Positions 47,920 through 61,700 of a stretch of DNA of 64,000 nucleotides are shown piece by piece; the first letter of the stretch is position 1, and each line of letters begins with the position of its first letter. The DNA is from Rapana venosa. Lineage: Eukaryota; Mollusca; Gastropoda; Neogastropoda; Muricidae. The DNA lies in contig CM054138.1 of the NCBI GenBank assembly GCA_028751875.1, positions 46,418,555 to 46,482,554 on the forward strand, given 5' to 3'. The notes below the pieces were generated by a model. It was not told where the DNA came from, searched no databases, and saw only the letters and a list, made by a program, of their open reading frames with translations. The position numbers and the translations under genes were made by a program.

Positions 47920-50900
47920 CACACACATATATATATAAATATAAATATATATATACACACACATAAAATATAATAATAATAATAATAATGATAATAATGT
48001 ATGGAATTTATATAGCGCTGAATCTTGTAAAGCAACAAATCAAAGCGCTCAATGGGGAGGGTGAGAGTGGGAAGTGTTGGTTTAAAAACACAAGCTGGCT
48101 TAGACACAAGAACGAAAAATGGAGGACAAGTTTGTACAATTGTGAGTATATCAAATCCAAAACAGTACCCCCTAAAAAAAAAAAAAAATCAAGTTTATAT
48201 ATAATCTTTCAATAATAATTATGTATAAAAAAGACATAATTTACATTTGACATGATTTGACAGATTTCTTCCTGTCTGCAATATATATATATATTGCGAG
48301 GTGTTGTGGTTTTTTTCCTTATATATATATACATACATAATACATACATGAAGGGAATTAAGGCCACTGGCAGGTCTACACTTGAAGCTGACCTGGGAGA
48401 TTGTAAAAACACAAACAGTATAACACCTGCAAGGTTTGCCTCGACACAAAAAGCATAAAATCTGTTAAGTAATTAAGTTTGACTGCTGAGATCTCTCATC
48501 TCGTCGTCTCGTCTGTTCCCATAACCCCCTCCGGGGTCGTAGGGGCACTGCAGTGATGAACGTTGCACCAGTTGGCTCCACTTGTGGTGGTTGTGTGCAA
48601 GTGCCTGGGTTGTGGAGAAGCTCTTCCCTGTCCATTCAGTGATGTCTGCCCATTTTCTTCTTTGACCTGCCTCGCCTTCTCTTTCCCTGCACTGCTCCTT
48701 GCAGTATGGTCTTGGAGAGCCCATCTGATCTTGTCACTGCCTAGATACAGAATACAAAATCGGCCTGACAGGTTGCGCAAATGACCACAAAAAATACCCA
48801 CCAATGACCTGATCTGCCACAGCGGTAACACTCTGTCATGTTGCCCATGCCTGGCTTGTGTCGCACTGTACTCCGTGATTGCTGCACACAAGAGTCAGAC
48901 CCAAAATATTAAAATCACCCAGTGGGGAAATGGACAGCCTGGAGGTGGATCACCTCCAAATCTGACGAGACAAGGTTTGATCAAACCACTACTGAGGTGC
49001 CCGTTCCAGGGGATTATCCCCCCCTGGAGTTAATTATAATCAGTGCCGAACGTCCTTCAGAGGAGACTTTAAACCGAGGTCCCATGTGTGAATGCACACA
49101 GGAACACCTTTTGCACATATCAGAACCCATTCTGCCTTCTGGATAAAAAGGCCATACATGGTAATGGGAACGAATGACAAAATTCGCAGCACGCTGGCGT
49201 TGTGTTTAGAGATATCAATCATCCCATAAGTCGGAAAGTGGCTACCTAAATGTGGGGTAAACAGTCACAGATGCAAAATCTCCCCGTTGTTGACCCTTGG
49301 AGCTCTGGCTTAGGAAGGAAACGAAAACCAAACCCCCCAAAATACCAGGCATTTCCTTAGGAAGGAAACGAAAACCAAACCCCCCAAAATACCAGGCATT
49401 TCCTGACATGCATACATGATGTCATGAATCAATTAACTCTCTTCCAAGGATCTGACGTCAATACTGTTTTACACTCGCATGTTACAGTTTCACATATTTC
49501 ATATTCATGAAAAAATGACAAAGGCTCTAGCAAAATACAACACATATGCCACATCTTTAATTTCAGCACAAAAAAACCAACAAACAAAAAAAAAACCCAC
49601 CAACAACAAAACCCCAGACATTGAGACAATTTGATTTCTAATAAGAATATATGGATTTTATACAGTGCTGAATCTTGTAAAACAAACAAATCAAAGCGCT
49701 TATACTTACTTCTGTAAGGAAATGAACCATACAGAAATGTTTAGCTTTATGAAAAATGCAAGAAATCAATATGTTGATGAAAAGATGGTTGTTTTTTGTT
49801 TTGGGGAGGGTTTTTTTGGGGGGTGGGGGGGAGAGAGGGGGTCATTCCTTGTAAGTGGTATGTATGTGACTGTTCTGGGAAAAGTTTGGTTCGAAGAAAC
49901 AACTTGGGGAGGGGCGGTGATTTTATTTAAAAAATTCTTTTTTTTTTCTTTTTCTTTTTTTAAAAATATAACTGTATGCAAGTCTTGAACTGCTGGGTGG
50001 GTTTCTTTTTTCTAAAATTATTTCTTTTTAAGAGACTTGGTGGGTATGTTGGAAGGGTGGGGGGAGGGGGATCCAAAACAAACAAAAACTGAAAAAAGAT
50101 TCTGGAGTAATATCAAGAGCAGGGCTCAAACAGGACTGAACAAGTGCCATGTGTTGTAAACTCATAGCTTCTAGTTCTAATTATACATTGTGTTGTGCAA
50201 CCATGAATAATAATAAATAATAATAATAATAATAATATATTTGTTTTATAATAATTTAAGAAGAAGAAGAAGACAGACGAAGACGAAGAAGAACAAGAAG
50301 AAGAAGAAGAAGAAGGAGAAGAAGAAGGAGAAGAAGAAGAAGAAGAAGAAGAAGAGAAGAAGAAGAAGAAGAAGAAGAAGAAGAAGATGTTTAAACTAGG
50401 AGCAGGACCGGTGTCACAGCATCCAATTCAAGAACTTTAGCTTATAAATATATATAGAATGAAATGGCCTTACCTCTACTTTGATTGTTTTTCCTTCAAA
50501 CTCCGAGTCATTCAGTTCTTTGACAGCCTTTTTTGCATCATCCTCATTTGTGTAATGCTGTGAGCAGAAGAATAGAGAACCAATTTTAAACAAAGTTACT
50601 ACAGATAGATATATATGTTATTATTATAATTTATATAATACATTCAAACAAACACTGTACGATGATCATTATTTTCATTAGTGAAACAATGAGGGAGAAT
50701 TATTCAAAGTTTGTATGATTTATTCTCCACACAAAGCGTAAAGTACCAATACATCAAGCTCTTTGTAAAGATAAAAGATGTTTTTTTTAAAAAGCAAGTT
50801 TCTATATATTCTTTTTAATATATGGGATACAAAAAAATTTTTAAGTGGGGGGTGGGGGCAGGCTGAACGAGAAAGAGGGGTGGGGATGGCAGGAAACGGA

Positions 50901-51551
50901 GGAAAGTATGACAGTGACAACTGTTGCAACATAAATACTATCATAAATAGTTCGAGCATCCATATGAGTATCACAAGAGGGTAAGACAGAATGAACACAT
51001 TTTTTGTTTCAACACAAACAAAAGGGGTGGACAAGATTAGATGTTTTATAAAGACGCACACAAATGTGTACACACACACACACATACACGCACATGGATA
51101 CACACACACACACTATTACAAAATTCATATTTCAAGATATATAGACTAACAGAATACAGTAGCTTAGTCAAGCACAACTATCACAAACTTCATCAGTGCT
51201 ACAAAATTGTACAATTTATAAGCCAACAGTTCTACCCAAGGAATTCTGAAGAAGTAAATCAAGTAAAACACAGAATTATTAATAAATCAAATATCTTCAA
51301 AGACGAGAGGAATTTCTTTTGGAATTTGTCCTTGAAAACAACAACCACCTGCTATTTTATTTCTCCTTCCCATGCTACATCTTAGAATTCCATGTTTTGC
51401 CTTCAGGACACCGTTTTCGGTGCTCCAACAGCAAAACAAACAGAAAAAGAAATGGATTTGTTCTAGCAGTCATTTATTGATTTGAATGTTAAATTCAAAA
51501 CCGCAGTGACTAAACAGTTTTACATTCTCTGAAATACTTCCCTGATTATCA

Positions 51552-51583
<32 letters not shown>

Positions 51584-51819
51584 GTATGTGTTGTGTGTGT
51601 GTATGTCTGTTGTGTGTGTGTTTGTGTATGTCTGTTGTGTGTGTGTTTGTGTGTGTTACTGTGTATGGGTGTATGGGAGTGGGCAAGCGTGTGTGCGTGC
51701 ATGCATAAATAATAAGTTTATATGTCTTTTCCAATCAATGGTTTTAATAACATTGTATTCCTACACTGGACCGATTGGTGTGCGTGCGTGCGTGCGTGCG
51801 TGCGTGTGTTGTGTGTGTT

Positions 51820-51898
<79 letters not shown>

Positions 51899-54800
51899 TG
51901 TGCGTGTTTACTCATGCACGCGTGTATGCATGTGTGTGTGTATGTGTGATAAATTAATATGAAGTTATCATGGAATGTTCATACCAATATGAAATGTAGT
52001 TTTCTGGTGTCCTTCCAGATAATATATATCAATGTGCCTGTCAGTGTTAAGTGTTGTAACTACCCTTCATGGGATGATTAAAGTGTTTTTGACTGACTTG
52101 ATTCATTCCTGACCCCTTCTTCCAATGGATCACAGTACACAACAGTCACCATCACCGATCCCTCAGATTCCGAATCCTTTGGGGTGCCTTCGAAGCTTTG
52201 TCAACCACCTTTCTCCAGTCCTCGCGTCTCTTGGCCGCTCTCAGGGTGTCTCTCAGCTCCATGTCTGTCCACTCTCGAATGTTGTCCTCCCATCTCTTCC
52301 TTTGTCTGCCTCTTCTTCTTCCTCCCCTCACTGTGCCTTGTAGGATTGTCTTAGCAGACCAGAGGAGTGTGTGACATGACCAAACCACTTCAGTTTTCGT
52401 TGTCTTGCGAGTGTTTCAAGGTCAGTATAGGGCCCGATTTCATAGCAGATGCGTCTCTTGACTTCTTCATTCGTGATGTGGTCTTTGTATGAGATGCCTG
52501 AGTCTTCGGAAGCACCTCATTTTTCAAGCTCTTATTCTTCTAAGTCCGCTGTGAGGGTCCATGATTCACATGCATAATTATAAGAAGATAGACATGCCCA
52601 GAGAGCGCATCAGTCTGATTTTGGAATTGATGACGATTTTTCTGTTGCTCCAGATAGGTCTGAGCTTGGTCATTATGGCTGTGGTCTGGGCAAGTCTTGA
52701 CAGTAGTTCTGGTTTTGATCCCTCATCTGTCACGATATATCCCATTTGAATCTGTGAACATTTTCAAGTTTCTGGTCTTTGATTTTGATTTCCGATGTGA
52801 AGCTGCTGTTTATCATCACTTTTGTTCCCCCCCCCCCCCCGCTGATTTCCATACAAAATTTTGTTGATTTTTCTTCCATGCTGTTCACTAAGTCTGTTAC
52901 TGTAGTGTTAGTTCTTGCTCGTAACCAGCTATATCCATCAATATCAGCAAAGCGCAAGTTTGTGATTGTTCGCCCTACAATTCTCACTGTTCCTTTATGT
53001 TCTTCTAGTGCTTCTTCCACGATTCTCTCAAGAAACAGATTGAAGAGAGTAGGGGAGAGCAGGCAGCCCTGGCGCACACCGACCATCGTCCGAAACCAAT
53101 TACCTATGTTGTTGTGAAACACTGCACTTGTTGCATTAATAATAATAATAATAATGGAACTTATATAGCGCTATATCTTGCAAAGACAAATCAAAGCGCA
53201 TGCATTCAACCTAATCTTACACAGTCATGCAATCAATGATAAATAATCAATAGTTTAAACAAACATATTACAAACATGGTGCGCCGCAGACCAAATTAAT
53301 TGAAAGTTCACTGGTCAAATGTTTTTCAAAAGCACACACACACACTCACAAAGGTCATAGACTTTAGCAGGGTGATAGGACATGGGTTAGTGAAGGTGGG
53401 ATGGGTTCTGATATGAAACAGGAGGGGAAAGTTTGAAATAAATATGTCTTGAGGCTGGATTTAAAAGTGTCATAACTAGGTTTCTGGCGAAGAGAGAGAG
53501 AGGGAGCTCATTCAAGGTTGATGGACCTGAAATAGAGAAAGAGCGGCGGCCAACGGTGGATTGGTTGAATCTAGGTATTCGTAGGCACAAGGTATCTGCA
53601 GCAGAGCGGAGGGAACGTGAAGGAGTGTACAGGTTAAGACATTCACAGAGGTAGGAGGGTGCAGTTTTGTGGAGACATATGTAACAGAGGGTACTGATCT
53701 TATAATTTACTCTCTGTGGCACAGGCAGCCAGAGGAGAGATCGCAAGAGAGGGGTAATGTGCTAAGATTTTTTCTTTCTGAGAACTAGTCGAGCTGCGGA
53801 GTTTTGTATACGTTGAAAGGAGTGGATAGATGATGCTGGCAGACCAGACAAAAGAGAATTGCAATAGTCCAGACGTGAAAGAATGAGAGAAGTGACAAGT
53901 TTGGCTGTTGCATCTGTGGACAGGTATTTTCGAATTGCACTGATACGCCGTAATTGATAGTAGCACGACTGACAGGTCTGGGTAATGAATTTTTGCATAG
54001 AGAGTGTTGACAATAACAACACCTAGATACTTACCAGCAGTGGATAGAAGGACTGATGTATTGCCGAGTTCTATTGAAGCTGTTGTAATGGAAGAGAGTT
54101 TGTGTTTGGTCCCTACGAGCATGGCTTTGGTTTTATCTGCATTTAGCTGTAATTTGTTCTGTGTCATCCAGTTTTGAATATCTTCAAAGCAGTGGGCCAT
54201 ATTTGTCAGGAGAGAAGGCAGATTTTCAGGAGTAACACTGCTTTGAATCTGAGAGCCATCTGCCTAAAAATTATGGTTGATTTGATGACAGTTTATTATA
54301 TGTGACAGTGGGGCAGTGTAAAGAGTGAAAAGAACAGGGCCTAGAACTGATCCCTGTGGGACTCTGCATTCCAGTTTGGCAGGTATTGATTGAGTCTTGT
54401 TTACTGCAACTGTCTGGAATCGGTCAGTAAGGTATGAATTAAACCAGGTGAGGCTGTGCCAGTAACACCGAACGTTTTTTGAAGACGGGAGAGAAGAATT
54501 GAGTGGTCTATAGTATTGAAGGCTGCTGATAAGTCGAGTAGAGTCAGAAGGGCGATTTCCCCAGAGTCAGAAGTGAGTAGAAGCATGTTTAAAGTGTGTA
54601 CTAGGGTGGTTTCAGTGCTGTGGTTGACGCGATAGGCAGACTGAAACTCAGGAAGAAGATTGTTGGAGAGAAGGTGGTTGTTGAGCTGTTTGAGAACTAC
54701 TTTTTCAAGGACTTTAGAAATAAAAGGTAGATTGGAAACAGGTCTATAATTCTTCAGAATGCTGGGGTCAAGGTCATGCTTTTTGAGTAGAGGTGTGACT

Positions 54801-57800
54801 ATAGCAGTTTTGAGAGCTGATGGAACATTTCTTGAAACAAGGGATGAGTTTACTTTTTTCGTGATAACGGGTATAAGTTGTGGTAGGCACTGTGTGAAAA
54901 GAGAAGCAGGTATGGGATCAAGATCACATAAATTTTTAGTAATTTCTTTCAGAATTGATATGATTTCTTTCTCACTTGTCAGATGAAAGAAATGGAGAGG
55001 AGTGCCAGAGAATTGGGGATCAGGAAGTGCAGGCTGGAAAGGAGTCTGATCCAGTTTGGAGCGAATGTTATAGACTTTTTCAGAAAAAAATGCAGAAAAT
55101 ATAGAAGGAAGTTCAGAGTGGTTGTGGATGGAATGCAGAGGGCTTGCCTTCACAGATCCAAGAAGAGTAGATGTGAGGGAAAAGAGAGATTTCATAGACG
55201 TGGCATCAAGAACTTGAGAAGAGTAATACTTTGTTTTTTCTGAAAGAATTAAAGATTTGACTTTGTTTACTTGTTTTCAAAGAGCTGCTTATTAATTTCC
55301 ATTTTTGATTTTTGCCTATGCCGCTCTAGTTGCCTGCATGTGCTTTGCGATCAGGATGTCATGGGTGTACCATGGCACACATGGCCTATCAGGCAGGAGA
55401 CGGTCCGTGGGAGGTGCATGCTCATCAAGCAGTTGGCTGAGATCATCATTGTAGTGTTTAGAGGGGTTACTGTTGTCAGAGGTTTGTGTTAGGCGGTCAG
55501 CAGCTTGTGAAGAGAAAGTTTGAATATCTATGGCCTTGAGGTTGCAATGGGTGACATACTTTTTCTTTCTGATAGGCTTTGCAATGTTTAGAGAGAAAAG
55601 AACAGCGGAATGATCAGAAAGTAGTTCATCAGTGATAGATACAGATGTGATCAGATCTTCAGAAACATCAGTAATTAGCCAGTCTAAAATATGTTCTGAT
55701 ATGTGTGTTGCTTCGTTTACCAGCTGAGAAAGAGAGTGGTTTGACAAAGAAAGAGAAAGCCGTTTGACATCAGAAGAAGACTGGTTATCAAAATGGAAGT
55801 TAAAGTCACTGAGAATGATGAGCTTTCTGGAAGAGAGGCTGTAGTGATCTAGGAGTGACTGAAACTCTTGATGGAAAACGGAAGATGTCAGATTATTCTT
55901 ACGGCTTGGAGGTGGACGGTAAAGACAGCAGAAAGTAAAAGAGTGGCCAGGTGTGTTGAAGTTGAGTTCACAGACTTCGAAAGATTCAGGTGTGAAAGGA
56001 AGGGAGTGACAGAAAGAAAGAGCAGGTTCAAGTGTATCTAAAGTTATAAACGATGGCAATGCCACCTCCACGGGAGGGTCAGGGAAGAGAAAGAGTTTTA
56101 TAACCAGGTTGTGTTAGTTGTTTTATTTTCAGTTCATGACTGTGTGGTTTTAACCAGGTTTCTGTAAGAAATGTTAGATCGATGTTCTTTTGAGAGATGA
56201 AATCAGAAATGAGATCAGTCAGTGGAAGAGGATGAAGGTGATGGTAAAGATGTGGAGAGTGGAAGAGCAGACAAAAGTTTGGATTGAGAGTCAGGTGTAG
56301 AAGCTGGTGAAAGAACTGGGGAAGTTTGGGGACTTACAGTTTCATACACACCATGATACACATTATCAGAACACGTTTTGTCAAAGTCATAAACACAGGA
56401 AGAAGCAGGTGGATCAGAGGGAAGCGAAGCACTGTTGTCCTTGGTTATGGTGGTAGCGGTAGTGACGTCAGAAATGAGGATGGAGGCAGATATGGGGGCC
56501 GCAGGCGATGATGTCTGCCAGCACGGGTACCTCGTCTAGTTTTGCGGTGGTTGATTCCTAAGGTCGAAATGTGTTGTTTAAGTCTGTATGGTATGTTGTG
56601 AAACCCATGTAAGAGCAAAGCTCTTATGTCTTCAGCAGTTAGTGTCATATCGGTGGAAATAGGAACACTGGGTAGTTGTGGTATGGGAGATCTGAGTTTG
56701 TGTTTCACGTGCAATTTTTCGCACAGCAGCAGGGTTACAGTAAAATGGGTCACAAGGACCAACAATGCCAGTTAAACAGAAATCATACAGTCAGTTGAAA
56801 CTTCAAAACTTCATTAGAAAATGAAAATTATAAAATTAAAGCAATTCGAAAAGTAAATAATACCAAGGAAAACCAATCTGACCAGTCAATACACGGTGGG
56901 ATCACAATCACGCAGATACAAAATTTGTTTTGCTGAATGAAGAAAAAAGCACACAGGAACAACACTCTAACACAGAGACACACCCTGCTGCCATCTGGCA
57001 CAAAGGCCTATCAGTCTATCACTCTCCCATTTTTCACATTCTCATAGAGGTTAGGTTGGAATTGATGTTGTAGAGGTTCATAGTTGCCCACAGTGCAGCA
57101 TGCCAGACTCTCTCGAATGTTTTCTTAAAATCGATAAAGACATGGTAGAGTGTTGATGCTGGAGATATTTTTCCATTATGAGTCTTATGTTGAAGATCTG
57201 CTCTGTTGTACTGCGTCCAGGTCTGAAACCAGCTTGTTCTTCTGCGATGATTCTTTCAGCCTGTGGTTTGAGCCTGTAATATCTTCAGCATCACTTCGCT
57301 TGGGTGACTCATGAGATTAATGATGTGGTAGTTCTGGCATTGTTGGAGGTTCCCTTTTTTGGGAAGTGTTATTATAGGGGATTGTGTCCACGCTTTTGGC
57401 CATACTCCAGTCTGCCAGATCTTGTTGCAGATTCGATGGAGTACGTCTATACATGGATCACCTCCTGCTTGCACCATGTCAGCTCGGACATTATCAACAC
57501 CTGCTGATTTTCCCGGTTATAGAGATGAGACTGCAAAAGCAGTCTCACATAATAGTAGTTTTACTTAACTTACTGCATTCCGTCAACATGAAACTCACAA
57601 TAGTTACATAAAACTTACCACAAATCCATAGTTTTTGATAACATCGATTTCAGCAATTTTCCCCACTGTTTCAAACAGTGCCCGTAAGCTTTCAATGTCA
57701 GCATCATCTGGGAGATTGCCAATAAAGATTTTTGTGCCTGGAGGCTGGAAAACAAAACAATAATGATACTTAGTAACTTACTAGTTCAGTAGTTGTATTT

Positions 57801-60800
57801 CTGTAGTTCAACAATTTAGTAAACTGTATAATTATGTCGAAACATTTTTTTGTCTTTCAAATTTTAAGTCATTGTAAGCATTCAAAACAGGATGAAAAAA
57901 CTTGTGTTAACTTGTAATAACTAAATTAGTGAATAACTTTTTTAAAAAGTTGTATGTTTTACATAAGATCATTTTGACTTGACATACATGATACAACAAG
58001 TTACAAAGTTATGTCCTTTGGTTATATGATGCTATTACTAGTGAACTCTACATTTAAAAAAAAAAGCAAATGAAACAGTACTGCTCCTACTGTCCTAGTC
58101 CTACACTTCTATGTCATCTAATGCTCCTGAAGACAGTAGCCATTGTCTGTAATAAGAGCGAATATGTGTCAGCCTGCCCCTAACATAAGTCATTAAGTGG
58201 GAGAATACTCCATGATTCCCTAAAGATACAGAAAGATAGGCACCCACTGGATCTGGAGCCAACACACAGAATAGTTGCAACATCATGAGCATGGAACATC
58301 TCCCTGAGGAGGTTGTGATAGCCCCTTCAAGGCTTCATCGGCATCAATTAACATCTTTAAATTTAGTTTAAGAGACGACTGGGCAATCATTGGAAACACC
58401 TACCTAGCTTATATGAACCAAAGTGCCAAAATTAAAGTTGGATCTTTGATGCCCATGCATGACGATCAACGGATCATCAATTATCCTAAGTTTTCAACTA
58501 TAGCACTATATGACCGTTTTAAGAACCTCAACATAGGCAGCCATGCTATGACTTCAGAGACATTTTGTGTTTACTTTTTTTTTCAATTCTTGGTTTTGCT
58601 TTTTGTTTTTCTGGGTTTTCCCTTATGGTTGAAAGCAAGCACACCCACACATGCATGCACGCACACATGTGCACATGCATGCACCTACAATATACAGTCA
58701 AAATAATGCCCCAAACAGTGTCATTTTACAGGGAAATGAATTCTAACGAAGTGTTTTTATCTAAAAGCAACTTTGATTCCATGTAGTCCAGAATTGTTGC
58801 AGGTTCCTGTCCAGTCGCATCATTTTCATCATAAATTATGGTTACATAACACATGTAAACAAATTTTTTTCTTCCCCTTTAGAATATTTTAAATCAAATA
58901 ATGTCAACCTATAGAATACAATATAAATAATATCTCCAAATTTGAAGTAAATTGGTTCATTCATTCAAAAGTTATGACTATTTTTGTAATTTTCCTAAAA
59001 TGAGCCTTCTGAACTGGTCATTTTGGCCTTTTCTCCAACTTTAATAATAATAATAATAATAATAAATGGAATTTATATAGCGCTATATCTAATTATCTTG
59101 CAGAGACAAATCAAAGCGCTTGCACTCAACTCATTCTTACACAGTCATACAACCAGTGACAAGTAATAGTTCCATCAAGTCCAAATGTGCACACACGAAC
59201 ACACACACACACACGACAGATAAAGCCAGTTACAGGCCCATAGCATTGACCTCACATACTTGTAAGCTCATGGAGAGAGTTGTTCTTGGAAGGTTATTAT
59301 ACTATTGCCAGAAAAATAACATTATTGCAAGCAACCAAGCAGGCTTTCAGCGAGGTAGATCTGCTATAGATAACCTAGTTAAACTTACAAAACGTGTAAA
59401 ACAACAATTTGCACGTAGAAAAAATGTCCTTGCAACGTTTTTTGACATAAATAAAGCCTATGATCAAGTTTGGCATGCAAAGTTATTAAGAAAGTTGAAG
59501 ACAATTGGCCTTTCCGGAAACATTTATTATTACATCAAGAACTTTCTTAGCAATAGATCTATTCAAGTAAAGGTAGAAAATAAATACTCAGATCCCAGAT
59601 ATCTTGACATGGGCTTACCACAAGGCTCCGTTATAGCACCCGTTCTATTTAATATCCTGTTACATGATCTTCCCAAACATTTGTCTCAGAACGTTGTCTT
59701 AGTACAATATGCAGATGACATATGCATGTGGATGAATGTTACCATGAAACAAAACACAACGAAAAGATCTTTAAACTATATTAAAAAACTATACCAAAAA
59801 GACCTTGATAATTTAAATAAGTACATAATTGAAAATGGCCTAAAGTTATCTACAGAAAAAATGCATATGATGCTTTTTAACAATGGTAGTAATCCAGAAA
59901 ACTTGCCTGTGTTCAAAATTGAAAATGAGATAACTGAATATAAGCACTTAGTAAAGTTTTTAGGTGTTTTTCTTTCCTCAAAGTTAACTTGGAATGCCCA
60001 TATTGAATATATCTTAACTAAAGGAAGAAAATGTTTAAATCTGCTTAAAGTTGTACGAAAGCAGTATTGGGGACAAGACATTACAGTTCTGAAACATCTA
60101 TCTACTTCTTTAATTAGATCTAAATTATCGTATGGACAAGAAGTTTATTTTAGTGCACCTAAATACTTACTAAAGAAGCTTCAAAGTGTAGACTGCAAGG
60201 CATATAGACTCGCTCTAGGTGTACCATTTCATGCCTCTGCACTTGATACATATAAAGAAATTGGAATGTTACCACTTGATGAGTACCGACAACTTGTATG
60301 TGCCAAATATATTCTTAGAAGTTCAACATCTGAAAACTTTGCTTCAGAAGAAATAAAAATGAGATCTGAAACAGATTTTCCCAAAAGAGCCCGAAACGTA
60401 AGCTCTTTGACGACTATAAGTACCTACACATCAGATCTTTATGAGCGTTCTGACATTTTAAAATATGATGTAGACCCACAAAGGGCAATTCCAGTTTGTC
60501 CTGTTTGGGAAATGAAGCAAGCTCACTTTGATGTTGATTATATCAACATGAAAAAGAATGAAAATCCAAATATAATGGCAGTTAACGTTCATTCACATAT
60601 ACAACATAATTACTGTCATTGTCTTAAAATTTATACAGATGGCTCACTTTTAGATAACCATCAAGCAGGTTCAGCATTCGTCATACCGGCACTAAAAATA
60701 GAAAAGTCCTATCATGTTGGTAAAAATCGATCTGTTTTTACAGCTGAACTGATCGCTATTCTCATGGCTTTGAATTTCATTTTAGATCATCCATACTCTT

Positions 60801-61668
60801 TCTTTCATATATTACTTTGTGTGGATTCAAAATCAGTATTATATGCCTTAAAGTCTATAACTTATAAGCAATCAGCTAAACTTATACTTGACGTCAAATA
60901 CTTAATAAATCTTCTAAGTTTAAGAGGAATTCATGTTTCCTTTTGCTGGATTCCTTCACATATAGGATTGTTTTCTAATGAGTGGGCTGATAGGGCTGCA
61001 AAGAAAGGTGCACGTAATGAAAAGGGGTCTATAGTACTGCATGTCCCTCTATCCATTGCAGAGGGTTATCGGTTGTTAGAAGAAGCATCCTTAAAAAAAT
61101 TTATAGAAAAGTATCAGCAAAACAATCGGCTTTCACATTCAACTCTGAGTGTGAATAGTGTAGTTGAATACATTGAAGACTTAGAGATTCATACAAATGC
61201 TGTAAAAGAAAGACAACTCAAGGCATTATTTTTCCGGATAAGATTAAATGCATTCACAACAAAATTTAGCAAGGATGTTAAATGCATATGTGGTGAATAT
61301 ATTTCAAATACTCATATCATACTTGAATGTGAGAAGTTAAAACCTCATCTCCCTGCCTTTTCTGAGAATTCCATTGAAGAAATTTTGAACAATGTTAAGT
61401 TAACAATTGATATTACTAAGGGTTTATTGTTAAGTCCTATAGGGCATTTATTGTAGTTATTGTAGTTATTTTTAATTTCCATTTTTTATATATTTTATTT
61501 TATTATTTTTATTATTAATTTTTTTAATTTAAAAAAAAAATTTAATTTGTGTTCTTGATTTGTTCATGTTAAGAATACTATTTCCTTTGTTATTACTATT
61601 TATTACACACACACACAAGCGCGCATGCATGCAGGGACGCCCACGCACACTCACACACAAAGAGTAGA

Positions 61669-61700
<32 letters not shown>

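Noticed and set aside
47800..47965. Strong hairpin of CA/TA and GT/TA blocks as a possible ncRNA
   Set aside because: The fold is a trivial result of complementary dinucleotide repeats; nothing else suggests a processed RNA.
48798..48802. Alternative exon 4 donor TGG|gtattt
   Set aside because: It would read His-Trp-Trp and put the microexon and exon 6 in the wrong phase, losing the SKDC and RG sequence. The CATTG|gtgggt donor restores the full zinc knuckle.
48496..48891. 131-codon minus-strand frame spanning exon 4 and the LINE fragment
   Set aside because: It reads exon 4 in a non-coding frame (VLPLWQ instead of CYRCG) and runs into the retroelement remnant by chance.
51551..51950. Cys/Val and His/Thr rich open frames
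   Set aside because: They are translations of GT/CA microsatellites. Similar frames at 2079-2344, 4001-4242, 12345-12597 and 47752-47973 were rejected for the same reason.
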